Source of the DNA: an uncultured beta proteobacterium
GTDB lineage: Bacteria > Pseudomonadota > Gammaproteobacteria > Burkholderiales > Rhodocyclaceae
Length of the DNA stretch: 22,197 nt
Assembly (NCBI GenBank): GCA_903916205.1
Contig: CAIWVX010000434.1
Coordinates: 1 to 22,197, forward strand
Direction of reading: 5' to 3'
Below are positions 1 to 8,195 of this stretch, in pieces. Each line of letters opens with the position of its first letter. Within the stretch, counting starts at the first letter, position 1. The position numbers and the translations under genes are program-made. The notes below the pieces were generated by a model that made no database searches, was not told the DNA's origin, and saw nothing but the letters and a program-made list of their open reading frames with translations.

Positions 1-12
1 AAGATCAATAGG

Positions 13-36
13 AAAAATCCCTGGCAAAATTGCCAG
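13..36 (-). terminator. Hairpin with T-run on the minus strand
   Basis: CTGGCAA at 21-27 pairs with TTGCCAG at 30-36. Read on the minus strand the stem is followed by GGA and then five T (17 down to 13), which is the layout of a weak intrinsic terminator. On the plus strand no T-run follows. No minus-strand protein gene lies just upstream of it, so it could end a small RNA from 37-230 or be a chance hairpin. Seen: stem and T-run. Inferred: function. Confidence 0.35.
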
Positions 37-187
37 ACTGTTTGGTCAGCCATAGCTGATAAACTGCAGAATATCAAGTGCTGACAAAGAGTTGCAGAAC
101 ATCTCATTGCGCGGTGTACAAAGTGCCTGATTCAGGCTGAAAATAATTTCATTTTGATCGCGACTTGGTTTTTTCTTTTTTATGATT

Positions 188-215
188 TTGAAAATGGCAT
201 ATTACATAATATTAT
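188..215 (+). promoter_or_regulatory. Possible sigma70 promoter upstream of trmB
   Basis: TTGAAA at 188-193 and TATTAT at 210-215 are separated by 16 bp inside a strongly A+T-rich stretch (about 160-235), 134 bp before the trmB start. The hexamers are close to the sigma70 consensus and the orientation fits trmB. This is pattern matching only; an A+T-rich stretch produces such matches easily. Confidence 0.35.
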
Positions 216-348
216 TCATTATAGGAAGATATGCCGCCTTTTCTTCCCCTTAGAGTTTCGTCATTCTTTTACCCACACTTTCGATTGCACCTCGAACGCA
301 GACACCCTCAATTTGACCTATCAAGCCGCGTGATAAAATGGGATTCTT

Positions 349-1107
349 ATGGACATCAACCTCAACGGCGAAACCCGCGCCTGCTCGAAGCAATTGACCG
401 CCACCGAACGAGTCGAAGTTTTGGGCTGTCCTAGCAATTCGCACGGACATATCCGTAGCTTTGTCTTGCGTCAGGGGCGCGTTTCGAGTGCTCAACTGCG
501 CTATTACGAAGAGATGATGGCTGAAATCGGCGTGCCTTATGTCCCGGAGCCGCACAATCTGGAAACGGTGTTTGGCCGTAGCGCCCCCAAAATTCTGGAA
601 ATTGGTTTTGGCATGGGTGAAACTTCGGCCGCCATTGCAACGACTAATCCGCACAATGATTATCTCGGTGTTGAAGTGCACACCCCGGGGGTGGGCAGTT
701 TGTGCAAACTGGTCGCTGAAGGTGGCCTGACCAATCAACGAATTATTCAGCACGACGCGGTAGAAGTGTTACGTGACATGATTCAACCCAGCAGTCTTTC
801 GGGAGTGCATATATTTTTTCCTGATCCTTGGCCCAAGGCACGTCATCACAAGCGGCGGATGATCCAGCCGCCTTTGGTGAACATGCTTTCCCGCCGCTTG
901 ATGGTAGGTGGCTATATTCATTGCGCCACCGATTGGGAAAATTACGCCGAACAGATGCTTGAGGTGCTTTCGGCGGAACCGTTACTAAAAAATACCGTTG
1001 ACGGTTTTGCGCCGCGCCCTGACTATAGGCCGCTGACGAAATTTGAACAGCGTGGATTACGTCTTGGGCACGGGGTGTGGGATGTTATTTTTAAGCGGAC
1101 AGCGTAG
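349..1107 (+). CDS. trmB: tRNA (guanine-N7-)-methyltransferase TrmB
   Basis: Makes 7-methylguanosine at position 46 of tRNA from S-adenosylmethionine, in the cytoplasm. The 252-residue product has the typical betaproteobacterial length. Visible marks: the [10 protein letters not shown] segment near residues 35-44, the SAM-binding motif [10 protein letters not shown] (84-93), the [11 protein letters not shown] segment (108-118), and the TrmB signature [15 protein letters not shown] (156-170) with its PDPW catalytic core. The ATG at 349 is the first possible in-frame start after an in-frame stop at 334-336; a GGGA five bases upstream is a modest ribosome binding site. It stands alone on the plus strand and converges on the TonB-like gene with a 19-bp gap. 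No oddity seen. Confidence 0.96.
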   Translation: MDINLNGETRACSKQLTATERVEVLGCPSNSHGHIRSFVLRQGRVSSAQLRYYEEMMAEIGVPYVPEPHNLETVFGRSAPKILEIGFGMGETSAAIATTNPHNDYLGVEVHTPGVGSLCKLVAEGGLTNQRIIQHDAVEVLRDMIQPSSLSGVHIFFPDPWPKARHHKRRMIQPPLVNMLSRRLMVGGYIHCATDWENYAEQMLEVLSAEPLLKNTVDGFAPRPDYRPLTKFEQRGLRLGHGVWDVIFKRTA

Positions 1108-1126
1108 GAAACATCGAACTAATCGC

Positions 1127-1687
1127 TTACTGCAAACGGAAAATTACCGGCAGGATCAGTTCATGTGACGTCGCACCAACCAGTTTTCCCATGGCGTAGG
1201 CGGCTTTAATGGCCGCCTGGTCGAGAACCGGGTGGCCGCTACTGGCGGCGATATTAATGTCCTCAACCGCGCCATCGGCGGATAATTTAAGAATTAAACG
1301 GACTTCGCCTTCGATACCTTGGGCAATGGCTTCAGGCGGGTAGTACAGGTGTTCTGAGAGTTTTCGTTGTGCGGTCTGGACCTCGCGTTTGACCGTGTTT
1401 TTTGAGGGAAGGGGTAACATTGCCGGCGATGGTTTATTTACTTCAGGCGTGTTTTCTTCGGGATCAAGCGTGTTTTTGAGTAAGGACTCGGGTGGCATTT
1501 GTGGCATTTCCGGGCTCGGTGGAAGACGTAGCAAAGCCTGTAGCGCCGGAGGGGGCGGGGCCACAGGAAGGCGCTTCATCAATTCCGAAAGGAGCACTGC
1601 GCCGTGCAAGGCGAGTGAAAGCGCGAAGGCAAAAATCAGGCGGGACGGCATCAAAGCCGTATTGTGCAACAAAACGTGTCGTGACAT
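1127..1687 (-). CDS. TonB-like energy transducer (TonB C-terminal domain)
   Basis: Small TonB-family protein of 186 residues. One membrane anchor lies near the N-terminus (about residues 13-36, rich in Leu/Ala/Phe), followed by a proline-rich linker (about 43-95) and a C-terminal TonB domain with the family marks YYPPEA, then G-V-L-DG-V, then ASSGHPVLD. TonB proteins span the periplasm and pass proton-motive energy from ExbB/ExbD to outer-membrane receptors; neither partner nor a receptor is in this window, so the receptor served is unknown. The first ATG is used here; a second at 1651 (MPSRLIF) starts directly at the anchor and is equally plausible, since neither has a clear ribosome binding site. 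The first start lies inside a perfect palindrome (1681-1700). Confidence 0.8.
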   Translation of the reverse strand: MSRHVLLHNTALMPSRLIFAFALSLALHGAVLLSELMKRLPVAPPPPALQALLRLPPSPEMPQMPPESLLKNTLDPEENTPEVNKPSPAMLPLPSKNTVKREVQTAQRKLSEHLYYPPEAIAQGIEGEVRLILKLSADGAVEDINIAASSGHPVLDQAAIKAAYAMGKLVGATSHELILPVIFRLQ

Positions 1688-1700
1688 CGTGTGATGTCAC
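1681..1700. promoter_or_regulatory. Perfect palindrome between divergent tonB-like and ankyrin genes
   Basis: GTGACATC (1681-1688), a 4-bp spacer GTGT, then GATGTCAC (1693-1700): an exact 8+8 inverted repeat. It sits in the 33-bp gap between two divergent genes and overlaps the first possible start codon of the TonB-like gene (1685-1687). The position and symmetry suit an operator for a dimeric repressor controlling both genes. The half-site does not match FNR or Fur consensus as I know them, and the spacer differs from a CRP site. The regulator is unknown. Confidence 0.4.
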
Positions 1701-1720
1701 CGGATTCAGGGAGGGTTTAA

Positions 1721-2854
1721 ATGCAATTGATCAGTCAAAAAAGCCGAATTTTTGTCGTCGCGCTGTGCTTGTTTGCCGGGGCGGCGTGGGCGGAGTTACC
1801 CGACCCGATCGAATTTGGCTGGGCCGTCGAAAGTAATAATTTGCCTAAGGTCAAGGCCTGGCTCGACGAAGGGTTAGACCCAGAGTTTCAAGGCAATCAG
1901 TTTGGCAGCGGCCTGATGATCGCCGCTTGGCACGGCAATATCCCGATGATGACTTTGTTCATCGAACGTGGAGCCAATCCAAGACGCGCCAACAAAAACG
2001 GAGAGCAACCCCTACAGTTAGCGTCCTGGAATGGGCACATGGAGGCGGTTAAATGGCTCTTTGAGCATGGTGCGACCTTGAATCGCGAAGGCAATGACTG
2101 GAGTGCGTTGCACTATGCGGTATTTAACGGGCATATTGACCTCGTCAAATACCTGATCGGACGCGGCGCGGAAGTCAATGCCCGTTCGCCAAATGGCTCG
2201 ACCCCGCTGATGATGGCGGCGCGTGAGGGGCGCGAAGACCTGACCAAGGTGTTGCTTGAGTCGGGCGGCGATCCGAAGTCTAAAAATGATTGGGGCGACA
2301 ATGCGCTGGTGTTGGCCATGCGTTATGACCATTACCGCCTCGGCCAAATGATTGCCTCACCGGAGGAGTTTGAAATTGCCGTTAAAGCGCCCAAAGAAAG
2401 CTACGGTAACGCCTCGCGTTCAGCCCAAGCACCCAGTGCCATTGAAGAACTGCTAAAGAAGATTCGCGAAACTGAAGCGGCCAAACAACCCACCGAAGAC
2501 TTGCGTAGGCAGTTGATGGAGGCGGTCGCTGCGCTTAAGCGCAATAGCCCAGTTATCAGTAATTCATCGCGCCGACCGATGCCTCTGCCCTATCAAACCC
2601 GCTTGATCATGATTACCGCCAAACGAGGTTCACCGGGGGCGGAAAAAGCGCAGGTCGTCAATAAACCACAGACGGCCACGGTGGCTGACTTGAGAATTGA
2701 CTCGGGGTCAAGCACCATTGCCCCGACCCCGCCGCAATTTTCGGCCAGCCAAGTGGCCGACTTGATGCGCCAAATTCGTTTAGTTGAAGCCCAAGGGCAA
2801 TCAGCCGATGAACTCAAAAAAAGGCTTTACGAAGCCATCGAGCAAATGCGCTAA
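1721..2854 (+). CDS. Secreted ankyrin-repeat protein
   Basis: A 377-residue protein with a signal peptide (residues 1-24, likely cleavage after AWA), so it is probably periplasmic. Residues about 30-212 hold five ankyrin repeats, with marks such as TPLMMAAREGREDLTKVLLE and SALHYAVFNGHIDLVKYLI. Ankyrin repeats bind proteins; the partner is unknown. The C-terminal third is different: two similar helical segments at residues 239-273 and 343-377 (each with the pattern LxxxIRxxEAxxQxxxxLxxxLxEAI/V) are joined by a Ser/Pro/Ala-rich linker. GGGAGGG five bases before the ATG is a strong ribosome binding site and fixes the start. Divergent from the TonB-like gene and convergent with the Tim44-like gene. 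Confidence 0.88.
   Translation: MQLISQKSRIFVVALCLFAGAAWAELPDPIEFGWAVESNNLPKVKAWLDEGLDPEFQGNQFGSGLMIAAWHGNIPMMTLFIERGANPRRANKNGEQPLQLASWNGHMEAVKWLFEHGATLNREGNDWSALHYAVFNGHIDLVKYLIGRGAEVNARSPNGSTPLMMAAREGREDLTKVLLESGGDPKSKNDWGDNALVLAMRYDHYRLGQMIASPEEFEIAVKAPKESYGNASRSAQAPSAIEELLKKIRETEAAKQPTEDLRRQLMEAVAALKRNSPVISNSSRRPMPLPYQTRLIMITAKRGSPGAEKAQVVNKPQTATVADLRIDSGSSTIAPTPPQFSASQVADLMRQIRLVEAQGQSADELKKRLYEAIEQMR
2435..2539 (+). repeat. First copy of internal helical repeat in ankyrin protein
   Basis: Encodes residues 239-273 of the ankyrin protein, a charged amphipathic segment (SAIEELLKKIRE to AVAALK). It lines up without gaps with residues 343-377 at the C-terminus, keeping the IR, EA, Q and L-R-L-EA positions. 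It is a protein-level duplication; the DNA has diverged. Confidence 0.6.
2747..2851 (+). repeat. Second copy of internal helical repeat in ankyrin protein
   Basis: Encodes residues 343-377 (SQVADLMRQIRL to IEQMR), the extreme C-terminus of the ankyrin protein, matching the segment at 239-273. Two short charged helices at either end of a flexible linker suggest paired docking or self-association elements; this is inference. Confidence 0.6.
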
Positions 2855-2894
2855 ATCAGAACAAAGGCACGACACGACCTGAATCCGTCGCTCC

Positions 2895-2922
2895 AAAAAT
2901 ACGGGGCCGCGTTAGCGACCCC
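2895..2922 (-). terminator. Intrinsic terminator after the Tim44-like gene
   Basis: On the minus strand GGGGTCGC (2922-2915), loop TAAC and GCGGCCCC (2910-2903) form an 8-bp stem with one G-U pair, followed two bases later by a run of T at 2900-2895. It lies 57 bp past the stop of the Tim44-like gene and closes the block that may start at nadK. On the plus strand the stem has a mismatch and only a distant T4, so any role for the convergent ankyrin gene is weaker. Confidence 0.75.
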
Positions 2923-2978
2923 GATCAGCCATTTTAATTGGCTCCTAACTTAAATGCCCCGGCCCTGCCGGGAGATGC

Positions 2979-3827
2979 TTACTTTGTTTGCTGGATACCT
3001 GCGATTGACCAGCCTTTGCTGTCATCGACAGGTTTGCTGAGGTGCCAAAGTTCATCAAACGGAACAGCCGCTCCCTCAATTTCCTCGCGAATCATGCCGC
3101 TAAAACGTACGCTGGCAATGTGTCGGTTGGCCTCGGTGGTGACTTCAACCAATTCAGAATTGAGGGTAACCACATCCGTTTGTTGCGGTGCGGAACCTCT
3201 CTCGCCAATCTGTATTGAGATCTCGGCAAACATTTCAGGACTGACAAATTCACGAATGTCATCAAGATTCTTGGCGTCATTGGCGGCTTGCAAGCGGATA
3301 AAGTTGAGCTTGGCAATGCGTAGAAAAGCTTCCGTATCAAACCCTTCTGGAAGCGACATAGGCTGAGCAACTAAAGCGGGTGCGCTTGACCCGGAATAGG
3401 ATTCGCTTGGTGATGGTGGCACCACGCCCGTATTCAAATTCCCAGCGTATTGCATCGGTTCTGGCGCGTTCGATGAATTACGGCGAAACAACATCTTGAA
3501 GATAAAAACGGCGGCCATTACCAGCAATCCAATCATCAGGATGTTGCCCATGCCTTCGCCCATGCCAAAATGCGAGAGTAATGCCGCAATGCCTAGACCT
3601 GCAGCAAGTCCAGCAAGCGGGCCAAGCCAGTTCCGTTTAGGTGCTGCCGCTGGAGCGGCTGCCGGTGCGGCGGGTGCCGCAGTGGCTTGACGGGCGGGAG
3701 TCGGTGCCACAGATTGACGTTGCATACCGACAGATTTCCCCCCTCCCAATCGCGCCGCTTCGGCCTGACCTACGCTTAGACCTAACGCCATAATCGACAC
3801 AAAAAAAGCCAAAAATAATTTTTTCAT
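2979..3827 (-). CDS. Tim44-like domain membrane protein
   Basis: 282 residues from the ATG at 3827. GGAG six bases upstream of that ATG selects it over the in-frame ATG at 3842. Signal peptide of about 24 residues (MKKLFLAFF to AEA), an Ala/Pro-rich stretch (about 43-60), two hydrophobic segments (about 66-82 and 90-110), a linker, then a C-terminal Tim44/TIM44-like domain (about 155-282) with the pattern FLRIAKLNFIRLQAANDAKN and the closing DELWHLSKP...GWSIAGIQQ. The family shares a fold with the mitochondrial import motor subunit Tim44; in bacteria its role is not established. It begins 11 bases after the ubiE stop, so the two are cotranscribed. Confidence 0.87.
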   Translation of the reverse strand: MKKLFLAFFVSIMALGLSVGQAEAARLGGGKSVGMQRQSVAPTPARQATAAPAAPAAAPAAAPKRNWLGPLAGLAAGLGIAALLSHFGMGEGMGNILMIGLLVMAAVFIFKMLFRRNSSNAPEPMQYAGNLNTGVVPPSPSESYSGSSAPALVAQPMSLPEGFDTEAFLRIAKLNFIRLQAANDAKNLDDIREFVSPEMFAEISIQIGERGSAPQQTDVVTLNSELVEVTTEANRHIASVRFSGMIREEIEGAAVPFDELWHLSKPVDDSKGWSIAGIQQTK

Positions 3828-3838
3828 AACTATCTCCA

Positions 3839-4579
3839 TCAAAATTTAAAACCGCGATGCAAAGCGACAACCCCAAGGGTGAGGTTGAAGTATTCAACTT
3901 TTTCAAGACCGGCCTGTTCTAACATACTTTTAAGCGTTTCTTGATCCGGGTGTACACGAATGGACTCTGCAAGATAACGATAACTCGCCGAATCTTGAGT
4001 AATCAATTCACCGATATAAGGGATTATATTCAATGAATAAAAATCATAAATGGGTGCCAGTGGTCTCCATATTTGTGAAAATTCTAAAACCAATAAGCGC
4101 CCTCCAGGACGCAAAACGCGATGCATTTCGGCCAGCGCCACCTCCTTGTGCGTCATGTTACGAAGACCAAAGGCGACTGTTACGCAGTCAAAATAATCAT
4201 CGGGGAACGGCAGTTTTTCAGCATCACACTGCGCAACAGGCAACATAAAGCCCTTGTCGCAGAGGCGATCACGTCCATGCGTCAGCATAGAATTATTAAT
4301 ATCGGTCAGCCATACTTGCCCCGTTTTGCCGACTTTTTTTGAAAATGACAGCGAAAGATCACCGGTACCGCCGGCGACATCAAGCACGCGAGAGCCTTCA
4401 CGAACTCCACTACGCGCCAGGGTGAACGATTTCCATAGCCGGTGCATACCCCCAGACATCAGGTCATTCATGACATCATACCGCTGAACGACTGAGTCGA
4501 AGACTTCAGCGACTCTTCTGGCCTTTTCTGCCTCAGCGACCTGCTCAAAGCCAAAAAGTGTTTTGGTTGGATTACTCAT
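3839..4579 (-). CDS. ubiE: Ubiquinone/menaquinone biosynthesis C-methyltransferase UbiE
   Basis: SAM-dependent C-methylation of the quinone ring precursor in ubiquinone (and, where present, menaquinone) synthesis; it acts at the inner face of the membrane. 246 residues from ATG 4579, the family's usual length. Visible marks: the [17 protein letters not shown] segment (34-50), SAM motif [11 protein letters not shown] (66-76), FGLRNM, then [14 protein letters not shown], and the C-terminal [14 protein letters not shown]. An in-frame GTG three codons earlier (4588) is less likely. Separated from recN by 47 bp and followed closely by the Tim44-like gene. In many betaproteobacteria the neighbours are ubiJ and ubiB; here a terminator follows instead. 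Confidence 0.96.
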   Translation of the reverse strand: MSNPTKTLFGFEQVAEAEKARRVAEVFDSVVQRYDVMNDLMSGGMHRLWKSFTLARSGVREGSRVLDVAGGTGDLSLSFSKKVGKTGQVWLTDINNSMLTHGRDRLCDKGFMLPVAQCDAEKLPFPDDYFDCVTVAFGLRNMTHKEVALAEMHRVLRPGGRLLVLEFSQIWRPLAPIYDFYSLNIIPYIGELITQDSASYRYLAESIRVHPDQETLKSMLEQAGLEKVEYFNLTLGVVALHRGFKF

Positions 4580-4626
4580 ATTGCGCACTAAATGGGGGAC
4601 GTTATAAAAAATTCAACCCTGCGGTT

Positions 4627-6279
4627 TTAAAGGTCTAACATTTCTTTCGCGTGCTGCCGCGTAATCGGCGTAATTTCAACCCCGCCAAGCATACGCGCAA
4701 TTTCTTCAATCCGTGCCTCTTCGTTAAGCGTCTCAACCCGGCTACGTACTCGCCCTTCTTCGGTACTTTTTATCACCTGCCATTGCCAGTTGGCTCGCGC
4801 AGCAACCTGCGGCAAATGAGTCACGCACAACACTTGTCGCTCACGCCCTAACTCACGCAACAGGCGACCAACGACCTCGGCTACGCCACCGCCGATTCCA
4901 ACATCCACTTCGTCAAAAATGAGCGTCGGCACACTGGCCGCTTGGCTGGTAACGACCTGAATCGCCAGACTGATCCGCGACAACTCTCCGCCAGAGGCGA
5001 CCTTGGATAAAGGGCGTGATTCATTCCCCGATAAACCCGCCATACGGAATTCAATCTGTTCTAAACCATGCACGGAGCCATTTTCTATGGGCAACAAACC
5101 AATCTCGAAACGTCCGCCACCCAGCGCCAGTTGCTGCATAACTCGACTGACTTCGGCCCCCAGAAGCTGCGCCGCTTTGGCCCGATTTTCCGACAACTGG
5201 GCCGCCAGTTCTCGGTAGCCTTTTTCCGCAACAGCAACACGCGCCTCAAGGGCGGCAATGTCGGCGCTTTCACCAAGAACAGCTAAGCGTTCTTGCCAAC
5301 GGGCAAGCAAGAGCGATAACTCCTCCGGAGTGGTTCTGAATTTTCGTGTACAGCCGAGCACCGCCTCAATCCGCCGTTCGATATCGCCTAAACGTTGTGG
5401 ATCCAGCTCAACCCGATCAGCATATCGGCGTAAGGCTGAAACGGCCTCCGCCAGTTCGGTCTGCGCTGACTTTAACAGTGCGGCCACCTCAGCTAAAGAA
5501 GCATCGAACTCAGCCAGCGAATCAAGTCGTCGGGCAACCGTATCAACCTGCACCTCGCAGGCGGCATCACCTTCGGACAAAAGCGCTAAAGAAAAACGCG
5601 CCCCTTCAACCAAACTGGAGGCATGGGCTAGACGCTTATGCTCAATGTTCAAGCTGTTCCATTCATCAAGCGAAAAGCTCAGGGTCTCCAACTCGCGAAC
5701 CTGCCATTCAAGCTGTTCACGCTCCTGCGCCAGCGCCTCAGCGCCGCCCTTCGCTGCATCAAGAAGCACCTTGCACTCTCGCCATAGACGCCAAGCGGCC
5801 GCCACTTCCCCCAGCAGTGGCGTGAGCCGTGCATGTGAATCCAGCAGCGACCGCTGCGCTTCAGCGCGTAGTAGCGATTGATGGGCATGTTGTCCATGAA
5901 TATCAACCAACGATTCAGCAACTTCCTTCAACTGCTGAACAGTGACCGGCGAACCATTAAGATAGGCTCGTGAACGCCCATTGGCATCGACCACACGACG
6001 CAATAACAAGCCCTCGCCGAGATCAAAATCATGCTGACACAACCACGCTTCAGCCTGCGGTGAATCCTGCAAATCAAATTCGGCAGAAACCTCAGCGCGA
6101 TCACTGCCGGTACGAATCAAGCCGACATCCGCACGTTCGCCCAACGCAAAAGCCAACGCATCCACCAAAATGGATTTCCCTGCGCCGGTCTCGCCGGTCA
6201 GCGTGCCAAAACCTGCCTTGAACTCAAGCTCAAGGTGATCAACCAAAACAAAATCCCGGATCGTCACATGACGCAACAT
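4627..6279 (-). CDS. recN: DNA repair protein RecN
   Basis: SMC-like ATPase that assists recombinational repair of double-strand breaks. 550 residues, close to E. coli RecN. Visible: the N-terminal AAA half with Walker A GETGAGKS (29-36) and the HGQHAHQSLL segment, a central coiled-coil region rich in Glu/Leu/Ala (about 150-370), and the C-terminal half with signature LSGNESRPLSKVASGGELSR, Walker B LIFDEVDVGIGG (about 450-465) and VTHLPQVAARA. The start ATG lies two bases after the nadK stop (TGATTATG arrangement), so the two are translationally close and probably cotranscribed. No SOS box is recognisable right in front of it, as the upstream DNA is nadK coding sequence. Confidence 0.97.
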   Translation of the reverse strand: MLRHVTIRDFVLVDHLELEFKAGFGTLTGETGAGKSILVDALAFALGERADVGLIRTGSDRAEVSAEFDLQDSPQAEAWLCQHDFDLGEGLLLRRVVDANGRSRAYLNGSPVTVQQLKEVAESLVDIHGQHAHQSLLRAEAQRSLLDSHARLTPLLGEVAAAWRLWRECKVLLDAAKGGAEALAQEREQLEWQVRELETLSFSLDEWNSLNIEHKRLAHASSLVEGARFSLALLSEGDAACEVQVDTVARRLDSLAEFDASLAEVAALLKSAQTELAEAVSALRRYADRVELDPQRLGDIERRIEAVLGCTRKFRTTPEELSLLLARWQERLAVLGESADIAALEARVAVAEKGYRELAAQLSENRAKAAQLLGAEVSRVMQQLALGGGRFEIGLLPIENGSVHGLEQIEFRMAGLSGNESRPLSKVASGGELSRISLAIQVVTSQAASVPTLIFDEVDVGIGGGVAEVVGRLLRELGRERQVLCVTHLPQVAARANWQWQVIKSTEEGRVRSRVETLNEEARIEEIARMLGGVEITPITRQHAKEMLDL

Positions 6280-6281
6280 AA

Positions 6282-7244
6282 TCAGGCGGAACCTTTCATG
6301 GCCGCTTGGAAGACGTTGGGGTGCTCACTCCAGTGCAATTTCTGGCGCAACATGGCGAAGTAGCTGTAACCGGGGGGATGAAGAAGACAGATTGAGCATT
6401 CCGCCCGACGAATACGCACGCGATCACCGGGATTCAGATCAATGGTTACCTGACCATCAAAGTGCGCCCGTGAATCTGTTGCGCGAACAATACGAATCTC
6501 GATCTCATTGCGATCACTGACCAAAATCGGCCGGTTAGTCAAAGAATGGGGGCAAAGTGGCACCAGTGCAATTGCGGCCACATGAGGGTGCAGAATCGGC
6601 CCATTGGCCGACAATGAATAAGCCGTCGAACCCGTTGGCGTAGAAATAATCAACCCATCCGAGCGCAGGTTGTAAATAAACTCCCCGTCGATAAAAAGCT
6701 CAAACTCGATGAGTCGGCCAATCGCCCCCTTATCAACAACAACATCATTAAGCGCCAGACTGGAGGCGATATTTTCTCCCCCACGCAGCACCTCAACATC
6801 AAGCAGCAAGCGGTATTCCGCTAGGAACTTTCCACTCAACAAATCGTCCATGCAACTCAACATTTCGTTGCGGGCAATATCCGTCATGAAACCCAAGTGC
6901 CCTTGATTAACACCAACGAGCGGCACCCGGTAACGCGCGAGTTGCCGTGCCGCATTGAGCATGGTGCCGTCGCCACCCAGCACAATAGCCAGATCAGCAC
7001 GTTCACCAATCGCCGCGAAATCGCAACTTTCCCACCTCTGCATGTCAGCCAGCGGCTCAGAATTGATCACCGTATCTTTTTCGACGACAACCGCCACCCC
7101 GCGTTGATGAAGATACTTAGCCAACGAATTCAAGGATTCGGAAATTTCAGGACTGTGGTATTTCCCGATCAGCGCAATTGTTTTAAAAGAAACCTCTGCG
7201 GAAGAAGGAAAGGCGCGGGGCAAGGGATGGGTGTTTGCATTCAT
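6282..7244 (-). CDS. nadK: NAD kinase
   Basis: ATP-dependent phosphorylation of NAD to NADP in the cytoplasm. 320 residues. Visible: the core start [14 protein letters not shown] (about 20-33), the GGDGTML motif (90-96) with the catalytic Asp, [13 protein letters not shown], and [19 protein letters not shown] followed by GPILHP. The product has about 19 residues before the usual start of the domain; no in-frame start codon fits closer, and no ribosome binding site is visible before the ATG at 7244, so the start is less certain than the identity. In related bacteria hrcA often lies divergently upstream; it is absent here, where the small-gene block 7450-8819 is divergent instead. Confidence 0.95.
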   Translation of the reverse strand: MNANTHPLPRAFPSSAEVSFKTIALIGKYHSPEISESLNSLAKYLHQRGVAVVVEKDTVINSEPLADMQRWESCDFAAIGERADLAIVLGGDGTMLNAARQLARYRVPLVGVNQGHLGFMTDIARNEMLSCMDDLLSGKFLAEYRLLLDVEVLRGGENIASSLALNDVVVDKGAIGRLIEFELFIDGEFIYNLRSDGLIISTPTGSTAYSLSANGPILHPHVAAIALVPLCPHSLTNRPILVSDRNEIEIRIVRATDSRAHFDGQVTIDLNPGDRVRIRRAECSICLLHPPGYSYFAMLRQKLHWSEHPNVFQAAMKGSA

Positions 7245-7449
7245 GAAGCGAATTAAACCATAATTTGAAACGATTTCGACGGCGCTTTAACGCTATTGCA
7301 GGACAAACGCGAATGCCAATACAGCCATTTCCTAGACTCGGAGAGATTGATCTGTGCGGACAAATTCGCTAACCTGAGCGGGTGTTCCCTGCTGCATCCC
7401 GTATCAGGGTGCTTTTCCCTTGTTTATATCCCTTACCAAGAGGCCTGCT

Positions 7450-7770
7450 ATGTCTGATTGTTCCGATCTGTCGTGTTCAAACAAAGAAAAACTCGTGGCT
7501 GACATGAAAATTGTCGTTGCTGACGCTGAAGAAATTTTGCGTGCCACTGCCGATGTTGCTGGCGAAAAAATGGCAGAACTGCGTAAGCGCATTAGTGAGC
7601 GTCTAAATCATGCCAAATTGCGTCTCGAAGAAGCGGAAGAAATGGTTTACGACCAAACTAAGGCGGCGGCACTGGCGGCGGATGAGTACGTCTGCGCAAA
7701 CCCCTGGCAGGCGGTGGGTATTGCGGCCGGTGTTGGCTTGCTGCTTGGCGCCATTCTTGCGCGTCGCTAA
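7450..7770 (+). CDS. DUF883 family (YqjD/ElaB-like) membrane-anchored protein
   Basis: 106 residues from the ATG at 7450, chosen because AGAGG lies six bases upstream. Long charged helix (about 10-80) then a C-terminal hydrophobic anchor with the family signature NPWQAVGIAAGVGLLLGAIL and a final RR. E. coli relatives (YqjD, ElaB) are tail-anchored inner-membrane proteins that associate with ribosomes in stationary phase; this role is known for the family, not shown here. Leads a four-gene block: the next gene starts 14 bases downstream. Two Cys residues near the N-terminus (SDCSDLSCS) are unusual for the family as I know it. Confidence 0.88.
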   Translation: MSDCSDLSCSNKEKLVADMKIVVADAEEILRATADVAGEKMAELRKRISERLNHAKLRLEEAEEMVYDQTKAAALAADEYVCANPWQAVGIAAGVGLLLGAILARR

Positions 7771-7784
7771 GCCGGAGCTTCTGC

Positions 7785-8195
7785 ATGAAAGACATACCGG
7801 GCGGTGAAGGGGGCGGGCTGTTTTCCGCTCTCAAAAACATTGCGGCCACCGTCCTGTCCAGTGGGGAAACGCGACTCGCCCTTTTGGCTAACGAGATCGA
7901 AGAAGAGAAACTACGCGCCGTCAATCTGCTCATCGCTATTTTGGGTCTGGTTTTTTGTTTGGCGGCCGGTCTGCTGATTGCGACTCTCTTTCTTACCGCT
8001 TTATTTTGGGACAATCGACTCTTCGTTCTTGGCGCGTCAGGCGTGTTCTTTCTGTTTTTTAGCTTCGTTTTCTTCGCACTATTTAAGCGAGCCATTAATC
8101 GGCCTGAGAAGATGTTTGCCGCAAGCCTCGCCGAATTGCAGGAAGACCTGCGCCAGTTGAAAGCGGTCGTAGGTAACAATGAAAACCCTGACTGA
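7785..8195 (+). CDS. Phage-holin-superfamily/YqjE-like membrane protein
   Basis: 136 residues. The N-terminal amphipathic region contains SSGETRLALLANEIEEEKLR (residues 25-44), typical of the YqjE family, then two membrane segments (about 45-75 and 78-100), then a charged C-terminal helix. The family is grouped with holin superfamily III by sequence, but YqjE relatives are chromosomal membrane proteins with no proven lytic role. GGAG lies nine bases before the ATG. The 3' end overlaps the next gene by 17 bp. Second gene of the yqjD-yqjE-yqjK-like set. Confidence 0.82.
   Translation: MKDIPGGEGGGLFSALKNIAATVLSSGETRLALLANEIEEEKLRAVNLLIAILGLVFCLAAGLLIATLFLTALFWDNRLFVLGASGVFFLFFSFVFFALFKRAINRPEKMFAASLAELQEDLRQLKAVVGNNENPD

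Noticed and set aside
231..434. 67-codon ORF with an AGGAAG ribosome binding site upstream of trmB
   Set aside because: It runs into trmB in another frame and its composition is that of a shadow frame; no family resemblance. A leader peptide cannot be excluded but nothing else supports it.
2958..2972. CCCGGC-CCT-GCCGGG hairpin after the Tim44-like stop
   Set aside because: Stable stem but no T-run follows on either strand; the terminator at 2895-2922 is the better one.
5258..5881. 207-codon plus-strand ORF
   Set aside because: Antisense to recN; Ser/Arg/Ala-rich low-complexity product typical of the reverse of a G+C-rich gene.
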